Below are positions 40,008 to 49,374 of a DNA stretch of 64,000 bases, piece by piece; the stretch's first letter is position 1; each line of letters starts with the position of its first letter. Both the position numbers and the translations under genes were made by a program. Below the pieces are notes generated by a model. It worked only from the letters and a program-made list of their open reading frames with translations, had not been told where the DNA came from and did no database searches. The DNA is from Mesorhizobium muleiense (GTDB taxonomy: Bacteria > Pseudomonadota > Alphaproteobacteria > Rhizobiales > Rhizobiaceae): contig NZ_FNEE01000003.1 of NCBI RefSeq assembly GCF_900099905.1, positions 248,001 to 312,000 on the forward strand, in the 5' to 3' direction.

Positions 40008-40433
40008 TCAGCCGAGCTTGGCGTCGAGCGAAACCTTTATGGCGCCGAGTGCCTTCGAGACCGGGCATTCGGCCTTGGCCTTCTCGGCCAGCTCCTGGAA
40101 CTTCGCCGCATCGATGCCCGGCACCTTGCCGACCACCGTGAGCGCGCTGCCTGTGATCCCCGTGCCAGGGATCAGCGTCACCACCGCCTTGGCGTCGAGT
40201 TCGGTGGCGGGGGTGCCGTTCTCGGCCAGGAAGTGAGAGAACTGCATGGCGTAGCAGCCGGCATGCGCGGCGGCGATGAGTTCCTCCGGATTGGTGCCGG
40301 CCTTGCCGCTTTCATCCTCGAACCGCGCCTTGAACGAGTAGGGCGTGGCTTTCAGAGCCGCGCTCTGCGTGTCGAGCGTGCCGTTGCCCTCTTTCAGATT
40401 GCCTTTCCAGACGGCGTTTGCGGTGCGGTCCAT
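40008..40433 (-). CDS. OsmC family peroxiredoxin
   Basis: At 141 residues from the ATG at 40433, which has an AAGGAGGAATTC site, it carries both catalytic cysteines of the OsmC/Ohr fold: AAAHAGCYAMQFSHFL and AKAECPVSKALGA. The first motif and the start (RTANAVWKGNLKEGNGTLDT) match the OsmC group rather than Ohr. It reduces organic hydroperoxides and is often osmotically induced. The longer frame to 40556 is not needed. Confidence 0.93.
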   Translation of the reverse strand: MDRTANAVWKGNLKEGNGTLDTQSAALKATPYSFKARFEDESGKAGTNPEELIAAAHAGCYAMQFSHFLAENGTPATELDAKAVVTLIPGTGITGSALTVVGKVPGIDAAKFQELAEKAKAECPVSKALGAIKVSLDAKLG

Positions 40434-40627
40434 GAATTCCTCCTTGATTGTGGTGGCTGAGCCGTGATCGGCGTCTGGTCGACTATAGCGCGCGCGGGCA
40501 CGAAGGCCACCCGTGCTTTCGCGCCAATGGCCAGTCGCAAAAAAAACCGTGTGCAAAAATGTCGACTTCCATCTGCCTCGGCCGTCCTGCGGGCGGCCAC
40601 GGGTTTCGTGGCCGAATGGAGGACACC

Positions 40628-40846
40628 ATGAATAATCTGTTTTCTGCTCACTGGAGAGACACCTGCCGAAAGGCGGCTGAACAGGAAGCCGACTGGTTGG
40701 ATCGGCAATTTTCCGGTTTCGGTCGACTGCTTGCTGCGGTCGCCATGATAGGGGTTGCGGTATCCCTTCTCGATCATGCGGCGGTCAAAAGCCCGGCTAG
40801 GACCTTGGCCGCCAACGGTTCGTCCCAACAAGGAGATGACAGATGA
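40628..40846 (+). CDS. Small membrane protein of unknown function
   Basis: This 72-residue product starts at an ATG after ATGGAGGACACC. It has an amphipathic N-terminal part (HWRDTCRKAAEQEADWLDRQF), one transmembrane helix (RLLAAVAMIGVAVSLL), and a short polar tail. It overlaps the YciI gene by four bases (ATGA). I recognise no family; the tight coupling to YciI is its only context. Confidence 0.65.
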   Translation: MNNLFSAHWRDTCRKAAEQEADWLDRQFSGFGRLLAAVAMIGVAVSLLDHAAVKSPARTLAANGSSQQGDDR

Positions 40847-41199
40847 AATACGTTTGCCTGGTCTATGGTGAGGAAAAAGAGCTTTACGCGATGAGCCCGG
40901 AGAGGCTGGCCAGGCTCGACGCCGACTCGCTCGCCTATGACAAATCGGTGGAGCAAAGCGGCCGGCTGATCATCGCGCAGGCGCTGCAATCGGTAAAAAC
41001 CTCGAAAACCGTGCGCCGGCGCAAGGGCAAGCGGCTGATCACCGATGGTCCCTTCGCCGAGACCAAGGAGCAATTGCTCGGCTTCGTCATGATCGAGGCG
41101 GCGGATATCGACGAGGCCCTGGAGATTGCCGGCGGGATCCCGCTGGCCGAAATCGGCACGATCGAGGTCAGGGCGATCTACAACGTGCCGGGATCCTGA
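40843..41199 (+). CDS. YciI/DGPF-domain protein
   Basis: The 118-residue product begins MKYVCLVYGEEKELYAMSPE and contains RRRKGKRLITDGPFAETKEQLLGFVMIEAADIDEALEIA, the DGPFAETKE signature of the YCII-related (DGPF) family. Members form small dimeric ferredoxin-like barrels. Relatives are often cotranscribed with ECF sigma factors, but none is seen here. Biochemical function is unknown. Confidence 0.9.
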   Translation: MKYVCLVYGEEKELYAMSPERLARLDADSLAYDKSVEQSGRLIIAQALQSVKTSKTVRRRKGKRLITDGPFAETKEQLLGFVMIEAADIDEALEIAGGIPLAEIGTIEVRAIYNVPGS

Positions 41200-41311
41200 A
41201 CATTATTCCGGTTGCGTCCGGCGGAATCGATTTCTTCGGCGGGCGCAACTTTTGCGTGTTGAAGCGAGACAGCACTTCTCCTATCGTCGCTGCGGTTGGG
41301 GGATTTCGGGC

Positions 41312-41839
41312 ATGCATATACTGATTGCCGCAATTGGGCTGTTGGGAGTGGCGGCGTTCTGGTGGTATCGGATGAAGGCCATGAACGATGCGGCGCGCGA
41401 GGTCGCGGACGTCGTCGGGCGGGTGCAAGGCAACATTCGGCGCAAGAGGTTGCGCAATCAGGCGGCGCTCTCACCGCTGACGGCGATCGACGATCCGGTC
41501 GTGGCGGCCGCGACGCTGATCACCGCAATCATTTCCGAGAACGGCCCTGTCCTGCCGCAGCGCGAAGCCGTGGTTCGGTCGGTGATTTCGGAGATTGCAG
41601 ACGACAAGAAGACCGATGAGGCCGTGGTCTACGCCAAATGGGCGGCGTCCCAGATCGACGATGCCACGATCGTCATCGACAAACTGGCGCCGTTCCTGCG
41701 CGAACGTCTCGATGTGACTGAGCGAAACGATTTGCTGCAGATGGTGAACCGCGCGGCGCAGGCTGGTGAGCAACCCCTAAAAATATCCGACCAGAGGATA
41801 CTGCGGCTGCGCCAGAAGCTCGGCTTCGAGGTCAACTAA
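41312..41839 (+). CDS. Membrane-anchored TerB-like helical protein
   Basis: From the ATG at 41312 the product is 175 residues: one N-terminal transmembrane segment (ILIAAIGLLGVAAFWWYRM) and then an all-helical domain. DDPVVAAATLITAIISENGPVLPQREAVVRSVISEI resembles the first repeat of TerB (A-x-x-L-I-x-A-I-I-x-x-x-G-x-V-x-x-x-E). The match is by pattern and moderate. Metal-binding acidic residues of true TerB are only partly present. The TAA stop overlaps a RIME-like remnant. Confidence 0.6.
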   Translation: MHILIAAIGLLGVAAFWWYRMKAMNDAAREVADVVGRVQGNIRRKRLRNQAALSPLTAIDDPVVAAATLITAIISENGPVLPQREAVVRSVISEIADDKKTDEAVVYAKWAASQIDDATIVIDKLAPFLRERLDVTERNDLLQMVNRAAQAGEQPLKISDQRILRLRQKLGFEVN

Positions 41840-41886
41840 GGGTGTGCTGATATTCAGGTGATGCCGGCCCGTCAGTCGGGTTCAGA
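41838..41886. repeat. Truncated RIME-like repeat, family A remnant
   Basis: AGGGTGTGCTGATATTCAGG at the left matches the left arm of family A, continuing TGATGCCGGCC. The core is missing and only GGTTCAGATC of the right arm remains. It occupies the whole space between two convergent stop codons (41837-41839 and 41882-41884), so both gene ends border or overlap repeat sequence. Confidence 0.7.
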
Positions 41887-43141
41887 TCGCCTCGCCCTTG
41901 AGCAGTTTCGGCGTGTCGCCGGACAGACCGGACGCCTGGCGGATGAAGAAATCCTTCAGCCGCGGCATGCGTTCGACGAGACCGAGGCCGATGTCGCGGA
42001 CGGCGCGCAACGGGCCGATGTCGTTGGAAAACAGCCGGTTCAGGACATCGGTGGTGATGCCCATCTGCAGCGTGTCGAAGCGCCGCCACTGCTGGTAGCG
42101 TTCGAGCACGTCGAGCGCACCGACATCCTGGCCGAGCCGGTCGGCCTCGACCACCACTTCGGCCAACGCCGCCACATCCTTGAAACCGAGATTGAGGCCC
42201 TGGCCGGCGATCGGGTGGATGCCGTGGGCGGCGTCGCCGGCGAGCGCAATGCGCGGCGCGACGAAATGGCGGGCGATGGTCAGGCCGAGCGGCCAGGCGC
42301 GCGGCTTGTCGGCGACGCGAATTTCGCCGAGCTTCAGGCCAAACCGCTGTTCCAGCTCGTGCTCGAAGACGAGGTCGTCGCCGTCGACCAGTTTTTCGGC
42401 GTCTTCCGACCGCTCGACCCAGACGATCGACGAGCGGTGGGTGCCGTCCTTATCCGGCTTGAGCGGCAGCGTGGCGAACGGGCCGGCTGGCAGAAAATGC
42501 TCTTCGGCGCGGCCATTATGCGGTCGTTCATGCGCGACGGTGCAGACGATGCCGGACTGGCCGTAGTCCCATTTCACCGTCTTGATGCCGGCCATGTCGC
42601 GCAGCTTCGAGTTGACGCCGTCGGCGGCGATCAGCAGCCGCGCCTTCAGTGTCGCGCCGTCGGCAAGATGCACGGTGATGCCGGCACCGTTGACGTCGAA
42701 GGCACTGACGGCGACGCCTTCGATGATGTCGATGCCGAGTGTTTCAGCGCGCCGGCGCAAGGCGCCGTTCAAATCCCTGTTGGCGACCATATGCGCAAAC
42801 GCTTCGCCGGGCGCGACCTCGCCATCGAACGTGAGAAACACCGGGCGCAGCGGATCGGAAGCGCGCGAATCGGTGACGATCATCTCGGTGATCGCCTGCG
42901 CCTCGGGGGCGATTTCGGCCCAGACGCCGAGTTGGTCGAGCATGCGGCAAGCGGCAGCGGCGATCGCCGAGGCGCGGCCGTCCTTTTGCCAGATGCCGGC
43001 GGGCGCGGCGTCGACGACAGCGACCGCCAGGCTCGGTCGTGCCTGTTTCAGCGATACGGCGGCGGCAAGGCCGACATAGCCGGCGCCGGCGACCAGAATG
43101 TCGAGCGCGGTTCGGTTTTTTGCATCCGCCTTGTCGACCAT
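41882..43141 (-). CDS. UbiH/UbiF/VisC-type FAD-dependent monooxygenase
   Basis: The 419-residue protein starts at the ATG at 43141 behind AAGGAAT. It has the FAD fold DILVAGAGYVGLAAAVSLKQ, LLIAADGVNSKLRDMAGI (DG motif), and APRIALAGDAAHGIHPIAGQGLNLGFKDVAAL (GD motif). It acts in ubiquinone ring hydroxylation or a related reaction. Which ring position (UbiH, UbiF, UbiI or the alphaproteobacterial UbiL) cannot be decided here. Convergent with the TerB-like gene. Confidence 0.93.
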   Translation of the reverse strand: MVDKADAKNRTALDILVAGAGYVGLAAAVSLKQARPSLAVAVVDAAPAGIWQKDGRASAIAAAACRMLDQLGVWAEIAPEAQAITEMIVTDSRASDPLRPVFLTFDGEVAPGEAFAHMVANRDLNGALRRRAETLGIDIIEGVAVSAFDVNGAGITVHLADGATLKARLLIAADGVNSKLRDMAGIKTVKWDYGQSGIVCTVAHERPHNGRAEEHFLPAGPFATLPLKPDKDGTHRSSIVWVERSEDAEKLVDGDDLVFEHELEQRFGLKLGEIRVADKPRAWPLGLTIARHFVAPRIALAGDAAHGIHPIAGQGLNLGFKDVAALAEVVVEADRLGQDVGALDVLERYQQWRRFDTLQMGITTDVLNRLFSNDIGPLRAVRDIGLGLVERMPRLKDFFIRQASGLSGDTPKLLKGEAI

Positions 43142-43299
43142 GGCAAATTCCTTTCCGGCCAAATTCCTTTCCGGCCTTGACTGCCCGTCATTCCTGTCGG
43201 AAACCGCCATAACACTTTTGCGGCTTCTGAAGCTCGCTTCGAGTGAAATATCGAAATTAAGGCGAACTTCGGAATCAAAACGACACGAGGGCGCGAAAC

Positions 43300-44175
43300 A
43301 TGACGGCGGCCATGGACGAGCTTCTCGGCATTCTCGACCTCGAGCAGCTGGAACACAACCTGTACCGTGGTCGCAGCCCCAAACTCGACTGGCAGCGTGT
43401 CTTCGGCGGCCAGACCATCGCCCAGGCGCTGGTCGCCGCCCAGCGAACGGTCGAGCCCGAACGCCACGTGCATTCGCTGCACGGCTATTTCATGCGGCCG
43501 GGCGACACCAAGGTGCCGATCATCTACCAGGTCGACCGCATCCGCGACGGCGGCTCCTTCACCACGCGCCGTGTCGTGGCTGTCCAGCACGGCCAGGCGA
43601 TCTTTTCGCTGGAAGCCTCGTTCCAGCAGGACGAGGTCGGTCTCGAGCACCAGGTGCCGATGCCGCTGGACGTGCCGGCGCCCGACACATTGCTGTCGCA
43701 GCGCGAATTGATCGGCAAGTTCGGCGCGGCCGTGCCCGACGGCATCAGGCGCTACTGGGAGCGTGACCGGCCGATCGAGATGAAGCCGGTGATGCTGGAG
43801 CATTACACCAGCCGGGAGAAGCTGGAGCCGAAACAGAACATCTGGATCCGCACGACCGGCCCGGTTCCGGGCGATCGCGCCGCGCAGGCGGCCGTGCTTG
43901 CCTATCTTTCCGACATGACGCTGCTCGATACCTCCACCTTTGCGCATGGCCGCGCCATCTTCGATAGCGACATCCAGGCGGCGAGCCTCGATCACGCCAT
44001 GTGGTTCCATCGCAGCCATGCGCTGGACGACTGGATGCTCTACACGCAGGACAGCCCGTCGACGCAAGGGTCGCGGGGGTTCACGCGCGGGTCGCTGTTT
44101 GCCCGCGACGGCACGTTGATCGCCTCGGTTGCCCAGGAAGGCCTCATCAGGCTGAAGCGGCCGCCCGCGGAATAG
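43300..44175 (+). CDS. tesB: Acyl-CoA thioesterase II
   Basis: The 291-residue double hot-dog protein has GRSPKLDWQRVFGGQTIAQAL, VHSLHGYFMRPGDTKVPIIYQV, RRVVAVQHGQAIFSLEASFQ, and the second-half catalytic Asp in TFAHGRAIFDSDIQAASLDHAMWFHR. It hydrolyses acyl-CoA in the cytoplasm. It neighbours glnK in many rhizobia. Its TAG stop lies inside the terminator palindrome at 44173-44196. Confidence 0.95.
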   Translation: MTAAMDELLGILDLEQLEHNLYRGRSPKLDWQRVFGGQTIAQALVAAQRTVEPERHVHSLHGYFMRPGDTKVPIIYQVDRIRDGGSFTTRRVVAVQHGQAIFSLEASFQQDEVGLEHQVPMPLDVPAPDTLLSQRELIGKFGAAVPDGIRRYWERDRPIEMKPVMLEHYTSREKLEPKQNIWIRTTGPVPGDRAAQAAVLAYLSDMTLLDTSTFAHGRAIFDSDIQAASLDHAMWFHRSHALDDWMLYTQDSPSTQGSRGFTRGSLFARDGTLIASVAQEGLIRLKRPPAE

Positions 44176-44203
44176 GCAATTTTGCAAAATTGCCTACTTT
44201 TTA
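44173..44203 (+). terminator. Intrinsic terminator of tesB
   Basis: TAGGCAATTTT and AAAATTGCCTA form a perfect 11-base stem around GC, followed by CTTTTTAA. The first base of the palindrome is the first base of the tesB stop codon. Confidence 0.85.
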
Positions 44204-44262
44204 ATCAGCTGCGCTGCCGCGACTATGAACAGTCAGCCGACAAACCTTCCCCAAGTCGTTAT

Positions 44263-44278
44263 TTAACAGCAGCTTAAC
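44263..44278. promoter_or_regulatory. CtrA-type binding site TTAA-N7-TTAAC upstream of glnK
   Basis: TTAACAGCAGCTTAAC matches the full CtrA pattern. It ends 17 bases before the sigma-54 -24 element of the glnK promoter. CtrA normally acts with the housekeeping sigma factor, so a function here is uncertain. Confidence 0.5.
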
Positions 44279-44294
44279 ACCCTGCTTCGGCAAC

Positions 44295-44310
44295 TGGCAC
44301 GGAGCTTGAA
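44295..44310 (+). promoter_or_regulatory. Sigma-54 promoter of glnK-amtB
   Basis: TGGCACGGAGCTTGAA fits the -24/-12 consensus TGGCACG-N4-TTGCW with a single deviation at the -12 C (A). Spacing is exact. It lies 85 bases upstream of the glnK start, and glnK-amtB operons are classically NtrC/RpoN-dependent. I could not see clear paired NtrC sites upstream. Confidence 0.85.
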
Positions 44311-44389
44311 TCCTAGCGGGCACTCTCCGGCTCTCATGGGGATCGGCGAAGTCGTGCAAACGCGGGGGACCCGCAACAGTAAAGGGTGA

Positions 44390-44734
<345 letters not shown>

Positions 44735-44765
44735 GCTGCGGAAACGTATTCCAATGGAGAGTTCA

Positions 44766-46193
44766 ATGAATATTCCTTCTACTTTGAAGTCGGTGGCGCG
44801 CACCGCGCTGCTGGGCTCACTCGCTATCGCAGCGCTGGGCACGGTCGCCGCATTCGCGCAGGAAGCGGCGCCGGCCGCACCGGCCGCGCCAGCAGCGCCG
44901 GCCTTTACCGTCGACAAGGGCGACACGACGTGGATGATGATCTCCACCATCCTGGTGCTGCTGATGACCATTCCCGGCCTTGCCCTTTTCTACGGCGGCC
45001 TGGTTCGCGCCAAGAATATGCTGTCGGTGCTGATGCAGGTCTTCACCATCACCAGCGTGGTCATGATCGTCTGGGTTTTCTACGGCTACAGCCTTGCCTT
45101 CACCCCCGGCAACGCCTTCGTCGGCGGCCTTTCCAAGATGTTTCTCGCCGGCGTCGACGTGACGACGGTGTCGGAAACTTTTACCAAGGGCGTCGCCATT
45201 CCTGAACTGGTGTTCGTCATCTTCCAGATGAGCTTCGCCTGCATCACGCCTGCCCTGATCGTCGGCGCCTTCGCCGAACGCGTCAAGTTTTCGGCCGTGA
45301 TCCTTTTCACCATCCTGTGGGTCACATTCGTCTACTTCCCGATCGCGCATATGGTCTGGTTCTGGGGCGGCCCGAGCGCTTACAGCGACCCGTCGGGGCT
45401 CATCTTCAGCTTCGGCGCCATCGACTTCGCCGGCGGCACCGTCGTTCACATCAATGCGGGCATCGCCGGCCTTGTTGGCGCGCTGATGATCGGCAAGCGC
45501 ATCGGCTACAACAAGGACGTCATGGCGCCGCATTCGATGACACTGACCATGGTCGGCGCTTCGCTGCTGTGGGTCGGCTGGTTCGGCTTCAATGCCGGTT
45601 CGAACCTCGAAGCCAACGCCTATGCGGTGCTGGCCATGGTCAACACCTTCGTCGCCACAGCCGCGGCGGCAGTGACCTGGATCGTGCTCGAAACGCTGCT
45701 GCGCGGCAAAGCCTCCATGCTTGGCGCGGTTTCGGGCGCTGTTACCGGCCTTGTCGCCGTCACGCCCGCCGCCGGCTTTGGCGGACCGATGGGCGTCATC
45801 GTGCTCGGCATCGTCGCCAGCTGCGTCTGTTACTTCTTCGTTTCGGTCGTGAAGAACAAGTTCGGCTACGATGACAGCCTTGATGTCTTCGGCATCCACT
45901 GCGTCGGCGGCATCATCGGCGCGCTCGGCACCGGCATCCTGGTCAACCCCGCCCTCGGCGGCGCCGGCATCGTCGATTATTCGACGGCCGACTTCGCCGC
46001 CGGCTATGCCGGCACGGCGACCCAGTTGTGGTCGCAGTTCAAGGGTGTCCTGGTAACGGTCCTGTGGTCGGGCATCGGCAGCGCCATCCTCTACAAGATC
46101 GTCGATATGATCGTAGGCTTGCGCCCGACAGCCGATGCAGAGCGCGAAGGGCTCGACCTCACCGCGCATGGCGAAGCGGCCTATCACCCGTAA
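44766..46193 (+). CDS. amtB: Ammonium transporter AmtB
   Basis: The 475-residue product from the ATG at 44766 (GGAGAG ahead; an ATG at 44754 is less likely) has a signal peptide ending AAFAQ and an Ala/Pro spacer, followed by eleven helices. Conserved Amt motifs: MTIPGLALFYGGLVRAKNML, FAERVKFSAVILFTILWV (external), FAGGTVVHINAGIAGLVGAL (pore His), LLWVGWFGFNAGSNLEANA, and DVFGIHCVGGIIGALGTGI (second pore His). It takes up ammonium and is gated by GlnK. Confidence 0.97.
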   Translation: MNIPSTLKSVARTALLGSLAIAALGTVAAFAQEAAPAAPAAPAAPAFTVDKGDTTWMMISTILVLLMTIPGLALFYGGLVRAKNMLSVLMQVFTITSVVMIVWVFYGYSLAFTPGNAFVGGLSKMFLAGVDVTTVSETFTKGVAIPELVFVIFQMSFACITPALIVGAFAERVKFSAVILFTILWVTFVYFPIAHMVWFWGGPSAYSDPSGLIFSFGAIDFAGGTVVHINAGIAGLVGALMIGKRIGYNKDVMAPHSMTLTMVGASLLWVGWFGFNAGSNLEANAYAVLAMVNTFVATAAAAVTWIVLETLLRGKASMLGAVSGAVTGLVAVTPAAGFGGPMGVIVLGIVASCVCYFFVSVVKNKFGYDDSLDVFGIHCVGGIIGALGTGILVNPALGGAGIVDYSTADFAAGYAGTATQLWSQFKGVLVTVLWSGIGSAILYKIVDMIVGLRPTADAEREGLDLTAHGEAAYHP

Positions 46194-46284
46194 GCCTGGT
46201 AATCTGTGGGTCTTGTCTGGGTCGGCCTCGGCCGCCCCGGACCTCTCCTCCCGTCGTGACGCTCCCGAAAAGGGCTCACGCATT

Positions 46285-46314
46285 GAGGCCCGGACCGGTT
46301 CCGGGCCTCTTTTT
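46285..46314 (+). terminator. Intrinsic terminator of amtB
   Basis: GAGGCCCGGA and TCCGGGCCTC form a 10-base stem with loop CCGGT, followed by TTTTTC. It lies 92 bases after the amtB stop. Confidence 0.9.
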
Positions 46315-46466
46315 CGTGCGATGCCGCGCCGGTGGCAGTCCAGGCTCGGTCACAATCGCTTGATCGGGCGGCTGATCGACCCTGGGCGATGAAACATCGG
46401 CCGGCCAGCGTGCCCGCCATTTGTGTGACCGGTTTCCACTCGGGGAGCGCCGGCACGCACCCATGG

Positions 46467-46482
46467 TTAATGCGGCCTTAAC
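46467..46482. promoter_or_regulatory. CtrA-type binding site TTAA-N7-TTAAC upstream of ftsK
   Basis: TTAATGCGGCCTTAAC is a perfect full site, 82 bases upstream of the ftsK start codon and within the 370-base gene-free region after amtB. The distance suits a promoter-proximal activator or repressor site. The rest of the region holds the amtB terminator and no other feature I can support. Confidence 0.65.
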
Positions 46483-46563
46483 CTTCCCGCCGATAGTCTG
46501 GCATCCGAATCTGCCGGAGTGCGTCATGCGTCCGGCCAGTCCAAGACAGACGGGGAACGACGA

Positions 46564-49209
46564 ATGCGTTCAGGGGCTTCAGCACCGCTTGCGCTGGCCG
46601 ATACGGAGCACGGCATCAGGGCGTTCGCGCGGCGTCAGGTCGGCCGGCTGCTCGGCGCCGGCCTGTTTGCGCTGGTCGCCTTCGGCGTCGCCAGCCTCGC
46701 CACCTGGAACGTCGCCGACCCAAGCTTCTCCCATGCCACCGACAACATCGTCACCAACGCCATGGGCTATGTGGGCGCTGTCTTCTCCGACCTAGCCATG
46801 CAGTTCTTCGGCCTTGCTGCGGTCGCGGCGCTGGTGCCGGCGGTGGTGTGGGGATCTCTGCTGTTTTCGGCACGCGGCGTCGACAGGCTGCCGAAGCGCG
46901 GGCTCGCCTGGTTCGGCTACGCGGTGCTTGCCGCGGCCATGGCCGGCTGCGTGGTGCCGCCCAAGACCTGGCCGCTGCCGACCGGTCTCGGCGGCGTGTT
47001 CGGCGACATGGTGCTCAAGATTCCCGGGCTCGTCGTCGGCGGCTATCCGACCGGTCTCATCGCCAGCGTGCTCGCTGTGCTTCTGGCCGCGCCGGCACTG
47101 TGGCTGTTTGCCTACGGCTCGGCGCTGATTGCACGCAAGAACGGTTTCGCCGTCCTGGAGCAACCGGCCGCAGCCGATCCGAGGGACCAGGACGACCTGC
47201 TTTTCGACAATGACGAGGATGAGGGCGACGAGGGCATTCTGGCGCTTGGCGCGATCACGCATTGGTGGCTATCGTTGCGGGCCTACCTCCGCCGCCGCGC
47301 CGCCCGCCGCCGCGAGCGCGACGATTTCGAACCGGAGCCGCGCGCCAGCGCCTGGCGGCGCGCTGCCGAACGGGTCGAATCGGCCGAATTCGCCGAATCG
47401 CGGATGAGTGCCGATGGCCGCGCCCGCGTCGAGCCGGAATTCTTCGCCGCCATGGTCAACGACCGCAGCGCCTCGCTCGATCCCGACGACGCCGATGTTT
47501 TTGACAATGACGACATGGATTTTGCGCCGGAGCCCGCGGGCCAGCGCAGCGCTGCGCCCAATGCGAAGGTGCAGCCGTTCCGCTCCGATGCGGCCACCCG
47601 CGTCGCGGCGCCGGCGCCGCGACCGGTACCGGGCGCGCGTGTCCAGCGCGAAGCGCAGTCCTCGCTGATCGGCTCCGAACAATTCGAAATGCCGTCGCTG
47701 CATTTCCTGTCCGAGCCGAAGAACGTCGTGCGCGACGCCAGCCTGTCCAAGGACGCGCTCGAGCAGAATGCCCGCCTGCTCGAGGGCGTGCTGGAGGATT
47801 TCGGCGTCAAGGGCGAGATCATCCATGTCCGCCCCGGCCCGGTCGTCACGCTTTACGAGCTGGAACCGGCGCCCGGCATCAAATCGTCGCGGGTCATCGG
47901 CCTGTCTGACGACATCGCCCGCTCGATGAGCGCGATCGCCTGCCGCGTCGCCGTGGTGCCCGGCCGCAACGCCATCGGCATCGAACTGCCGAACGCCAAG
48001 CGCGAGACCGTCTATCTCAGGGAAATCATGGCCAGCCGCGATTTCGAGACCACCAAGGCTAAGTTGGCGCTGGCGCTCGGCAAGACCATCAACGGCGAGG
48101 CGGTCATCGTCGACATCGCCAAGATGCCGCACGTGCTGGTCGCCGGCACCACCGGCTCGGGCAAGTCGGTCGCCATCAACACCATGATCCTGTCACTGCT
48201 CTATCGACTGACGCCGCAGGACTGCCGGCTGATCATGATCGACCCGAAAATGCTGGAGCTCTCGGTCTATGACGGCATCCCGCATCTTTTGACGCCCGTC
48301 GTCACCGATCCGAAGAAGGCGGTGGTGGCGCTGAAATGGACCGTGCGCGAAATGGAGGACCGCTACCGCAAAATGTCGAAGGTCGGCGTCCGCAACATCG
48401 ACGGTTTCAACGCGCGGGTGCAGCAGGCCGAGAAGAAGGGCGAAAAAATCTCGCGCACCGTGCAGACCGGCTTCGACCGGCAGACCGGCGAAGCGGTCTA
48501 TGAGACGGAAAACCTCGATCTCGAGCCAATGCCCTACATCGTCGTCATCATCGACGAGATGGCCGATTTGATGATGGTCGCCGGCAAGGACATCGAAGGC
48601 GCGGTGCAGCGCCTGGCGCAGATGGCGCGCGCTGCCGGCATCCACGTCATCATGGCGACGCAGCGGCCGTCGGTCGACGTCATCACCGGCACGATCAAGG
48701 CCAACTTCCCGACCCGCATCTCCTTCCAGGTGACGTCGAAGATCGACAGCCGCACCATTCTGGGCGAACAGGGCGCCGAACAGCTGCTCGGCATGGGCGA
48801 CATGCTCTACATGGCCGGCGGCGGCCGCATCCAGCGCGTGCACGGTCCCTTCGTTTCCGATGACGAGGTCGAGAAGATTGTCGCGCATCTGAAGCTGCAG
48901 GGCGTTCCGGAATATCTCGATGCCATTACCGAGGATGACGACGAGGACGACGATGAGCCGTCGGGCAAGGGTGGCTCGGGCGGTGGCGGTGGCAATTTCG
49001 AGGATTCCGACGATCCCTATGACCAGGCGGTTGCGGTGGTGCTGCGTGACGGCAAGGCCTCGACCAGCTACATCCAGCGCCGGCTCGGCATCGGCTACAA
49101 CCGCGCCGCCTCGATCATCGAGAAGATGGAGAAGGAAGGCATTGTCGGCCCGGCCAACCATGCCGGAAAACGCGAAATTCTGGTGCCGACGGAGGACGAC
49201 AAGTTCTGA
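46564..49209 (+). CDS. ftsK: DNA translocase FtsK
   Basis: The 881-residue protein starts at the ATG at 46564 (GGGGAACGACG ahead). Four hydrophobic helices occupy the first 190 residues, followed by a disordered acidic/Arg linker and the motor: [27 protein letters not shown], Walker A GTTGSGKS at 528-535, [17 protein letters not shown] (Walker B), and [24 protein letters not shown] Gly/acidic linker ([11 protein letters not shown]) leads to the gamma winged helix ([20 protein letters not shown]). It anchors at the septum and pumps chromosome termini. Confidence 0.97.
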   Translation: MRSGASAPLALADTEHGIRAFARRQVGRLLGAGLFALVAFGVASLATWNVADPSFSHATDNIVTNAMGYVGAVFSDLAMQFFGLAAVAALVPAVVWGSLLFSARGVDRLPKRGLAWFGYAVLAAAMAGCVVPPKTWPLPTGLGGVFGDMVLKIPGLVVGGYPTGLIASVLAVLLAAPALWLFAYGSALIARKNGFAVLEQPAAADPRDQDDLLFDNDEDEGDEGILALGAITHWWLSLRAYLRRRAARRRERDDFEPEPRASAWRRAAERVESAEFAESRMSADGRARVEPEFFAAMVNDRSASLDPDDADVFDNDDMDFAPEPAGQRSAAPNAKVQPFRSDAATRVAAPAPRPVPGARVQREAQSSLIGSEQFEMPSLHFLSEPKNVVRDASLSKDALEQNARLLEGVLEDFGVKGEIIHVRPGPVVTLYELEPAPGIKSSRVIGLSDDIARSMSAIACRVAVVPGRNAIGIELPNAKRETVYLREIMASRDFETTKAKLALALGKTINGEAVIVDIAKMPHVLVAGTTGSGKSVAINTMILSLLYRLTPQDCRLIMIDPKMLELSVYDGIPHLLTPVVTDPKKAVVALKWTVREMEDRYRKMSKVGVRNIDGFNARVQQAEKKGEKISRTVQTGFDRQTGEAVYETENLDLEPMPYIVVIIDEMADLMMVAGKDIEGAVQRLAQMARAAGIHVIMATQRPSVDVITGTIKANFPTRISFQVTSKIDSRTILGEQGAEQLLGMGDMLYMAGGGRIQRVHGPFVSDDEVEKIVAHLKLQGVPEYLDAITEDDDEDDDEPSGKGGSGGGGGNFEDSDDPYDQAVAVVLRDGKASTSYIQRRLGIGYNRAASIIEKMEKEGIVGPANHAGKREILVPTEDDKF

Positions 49210-49374
49210 TCCGCCCGCCAAGCCGACAGGATTTTCGCGGCTGCAACCTGACGGCAGCAACTTTGAACCTTCTGGCGCGTTTGCAACGACCAAGCGCTGT
49301 TCGGCCGCCAAACTTAAGCCCAACTGGGGGGCCAAACACTGCGACAACAGATGAACCAGACGAGAGTAACCGGC

